In this document: in pieces, positions 13,807-14,853 of the stretch | Layout: every line of letters starts with the position of its first letter | Position numbering within the stretch: the stretch's first letter is position 1 | NCBI GenBank assembly: GCA_024691105.1 | Contig: JAILNY010000028.1 | Span: forward strand, 1 to 14,853 | Reading direction: 5' to 3' | DNA from: Treponema sp. | Lineage (GTDB): Bacteria > Spirochaetota > Spirochaetia > Treponematales > Treponemataceae | Length of the DNA stretch: 14,853 bases | Program-made: the position numbers and the translations under genes | The notes under the pieces: generated by a model | Database searches by the model: none | Seen by the model: the letters and a program-made list of their open reading frames with translations, nothing else | What the model was told of the DNA's origin: nothing

Positions 13807-14292
13807 ATGAAAAAATTTTTAGCAGTTGTTGCTGCATTGTTTGTAGCACAGTCGGTTTTTGCACAGACAAAAGGTTCTTTTGCAAATAAGAAAGTTACAT
13901 TTACACTTCCAGAAGGATGGGAAGCTCTTGAACAGGGATCTCCACTTCTTGGTTATATTCTTCTTCCTGTAGTAGAAGGTGATACTTTTAGAGAAAATAT
14001 TACTGTAATCGAACAGGAACTCCCTAAAGGAACAAAAATGTCGGAAGCTCAATATATCGAAGCTGCAATTCAGGGTGTTGCTGCAATGTTTAAGGACTTT
14101 GAAGTGATTGAACAGGGTGACAACTTTATTACTTATAAGGGAATTATCAACGATAACAAAGTTGTTCAGAGAATGAAGGTTACAATCAAGAAAAATACAG
14201 TTTACCTTGTAACAATTTCTTATGACCAGAATGATTACGAAACTTACAAAGAAGAAACAATTAAGTTTGTAGAAACAATTAAGTTCAAATAA
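13807..14292 (+). CDS. Small secreted protein, PsbP/DcrB-like, tandem copy 1
   Basis: 161 residues. The start is the ATG at 13807, preceded by AGAGG; an in-frame ATG at 13768 overlaps the promoter and is rejected. Residues 1-19 are a classic Sec signal peptide (MKKF, hydrophobic core, SVFA) with cleavage expected after FA-, before Gln20; no lipobox Cys, so it is periplasmic or secreted. The mature part shows the pattern LPEGWEAL ... GYILLP ... FRENITVIEQELP ... QYIEAA ... and alternating strands at the end (MKVTIKKNTVYLVTISYD). This resembles small PsbP-like/DUF1795 (DcrB) alpha-beta proteins, but function is unknown. It is a paralogue of the next gene, with clear but modest similarity in the mature region. 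Confidence 0.82.
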   Translation: MKKFLAVVAALFVAQSVFAQTKGSFANKKVTFTLPEGWEALEQGSPLLGYILLPVVEGDTFRENITVIEQELPKGTKMSEAQYIEAAIQGVAAMFKDFEVIEQGDNFITYKGIINDNKVVQRMKVTIKKNTVYLVTISYDQNDYETYKEETIKFVETIKFK

Positions 14293-14301
14293 ATTAAAAA
14301 G

Positions 14302-14346
14302 CCCGCGCGAAAATAAAGTTCACAAAAACGCGCGGGATTTTTTTTT
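14302..14346 (+). terminator. Strong terminator between the two tandem secreted-protein genes
   Basis: CCCGCGCG (14302-14309) and CGCGCGGG (14329-14336) form a perfect 8-bp GC stem with a 19-nt A-rich loop, followed after one A by nine T (14338-14346). The next gene's ribosome binding site (AAGAGG) begins at the very next base, leaving no room for a promoter downstream of the terminator. Confidence 0.88.
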
Positions 14347-14360
14347 AAGAGGTATTTGTT

Positions 14361-14846
14361 ATGAAAAAATTTTTAGCAATTGTTGCTGCATTGTTTGTTG
14401 CGCAGTCGGTTTTTGCTCAGAACAAAATGTCATTTACTGATGGAAATGTTACAGGTGAAATTCCTGTAGACTGGATGGTATTGTTTGCAGGTCCTGATTC
14501 TACATGTACTTTCTATATTTTATCTCCAGAAAAAGATAACGATGATTTTAGAGAAATTATTACTGTCTCACCAGAAGTTCTTCCTAAAAATCAGGAATAT
14601 ACAGTTGAGCAGTATCTTGATGCTGTTACTGTAAATCTCAAAGAAGCTTATCCTACTCTCAAAACAGCAAAATCTGGTAAAGACTGGTTTATCTGTGATT
14701 TTGAAAGTGAAGGAACAAAAATCCGAATGTACGCTCGTGCATTTATAAAAGATGGTGTTGCATATCTTCTTTTTGCACAGGCAGATTCAAAAGACTTTAA
14801 GTCAGTTGAAAAAGCATTCAAAGAAATTATTTATTCATTCAACTAA
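14361..14846 (+). CDS. Small secreted protein, PsbP/DcrB-like, tandem copy 2
   Basis: 161 residues, exactly the length of copy 1. The signal peptide differs from copy 1 by a single residue (Val to Ile at position 7), while the mature chain is strongly diverged. Shared landmarks are the IPVDW motif (LPEGW in copy 1), FYILSPE, FREIITV, LP and QYLDA, so the fold is probably the same. No lipobox Cys, so it is periplasmic or secreted. AAGAGG lies eight bases before the ATG and immediately after the upstream terminator. Transcription must come by read-through of that terminator or from a weak promoter within or before it. The TAA ends seven bases before the window edge, so further copies downstream cannot be excluded. 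Function unknown. Confidence 0.82.
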   Translation: MKKFLAIVAALFVAQSVFAQNKMSFTDGNVTGEIPVDWMVLFAGPDSTCTFYILSPEKDNDDFREIITVSPEVLPKNQEYTVEQYLDAVTVNLKEAYPTLKTAKSGKDWFICDFESEGTKIRMYARAFIKDGVAYLLFAQADSKDFKSVEKAFKEIIYSFN

Positions 14847-14853
14847 AAAAAAA

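Larger units (their letters stand above)
13786..14420 (+). repeat. 81-bp near-identical leader and signal-peptide repeat
   Basis: Bases 13786-13866 and 14340-14420 (offset 554) cover the ribosome binding site, start codon and first 20 codons of the two secreted-protein genes. I count five mismatches in 81 positions, four of them in the coding part and only one changing an amino acid. Similarity falls off sharply right after codon 20. Confidence 0.85.

Overview
The window looks like a piece of chromosome from a low-to-moderate GC spirochaete, most likely a host-associated Treponema. This is inferred from gene content and style: a very long ankyrin lipoprotein with a loose lipobox, a PerR-type regulator, a lysine/alanine-rich protein carrying a FliM-like motif, clustered J-protein, infA and dksA genes, a TrpR homologue, acetate kinase, and glutamine-dependent NAD synthetase. 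No rRNA, tRNA, CRISPR array, integrase or transposase is visible, and most of the window reads as ordinary housekeeping chromosome.

Layout. (1) 1-3.7 kb: the 3' part of a trpR-like gene (+) converges on a 916-residue ankyrin lipoprotein (-). Upstream of that lies perR (-), with a near-perfect Per box just downstream of its own predicted promoter. (2) 3.9-5.9 kb: a basic, histone-tail-like protein (+), a J-domain protein with a hydrophobic C-terminus (+), infA (-) and a DksA/TraR protein (+). (3) 5.9-10.0 kb: a tightly overlapping minus-strand operon in transcription order REC-X-REC regulator, sensorless hybrid histidine kinase (HisKA-HATPase-REC-REC-HPt), PHP-family histidinol-phosphatase-like enzyme. 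(4) 10.0-11.7 kb: ackA (+) with a strong promoter and a strong terminator. (5) 11.7-13.7 kb: nadE (+), with a GC-rich low-complexity insertion between its two domains. (6) 13.8-14.85 kb: two tandem paralogous secreted proteins whose ribosome binding site and signal-peptide DNA is almost identical while the mature parts have diverged. A strong terminator sits directly before the second gene's ribosome binding site.

How the parts work together. PerR probably controls itself and a peroxide-stress regulon elsewhere. The kinase and the double-receiver protein form a complete internal phosphorelay (His-Asp-His-Asp) with neither a recognisable sensor nor a DNA-binding output. AckA makes ATP and acetate in fermentation, NadE finishes NAD synthesis, and DksA and IF-1 act on transcription and translation. 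The best leads for new biology are the EIDALL-like (CheY-docking) motif on a histone-like tail, the cryptic middle domain of the double-receiver protein, the three-repeat super-period in the ankyrin lipoprotein, and the tandem secreted pair with its inter-gene terminator.
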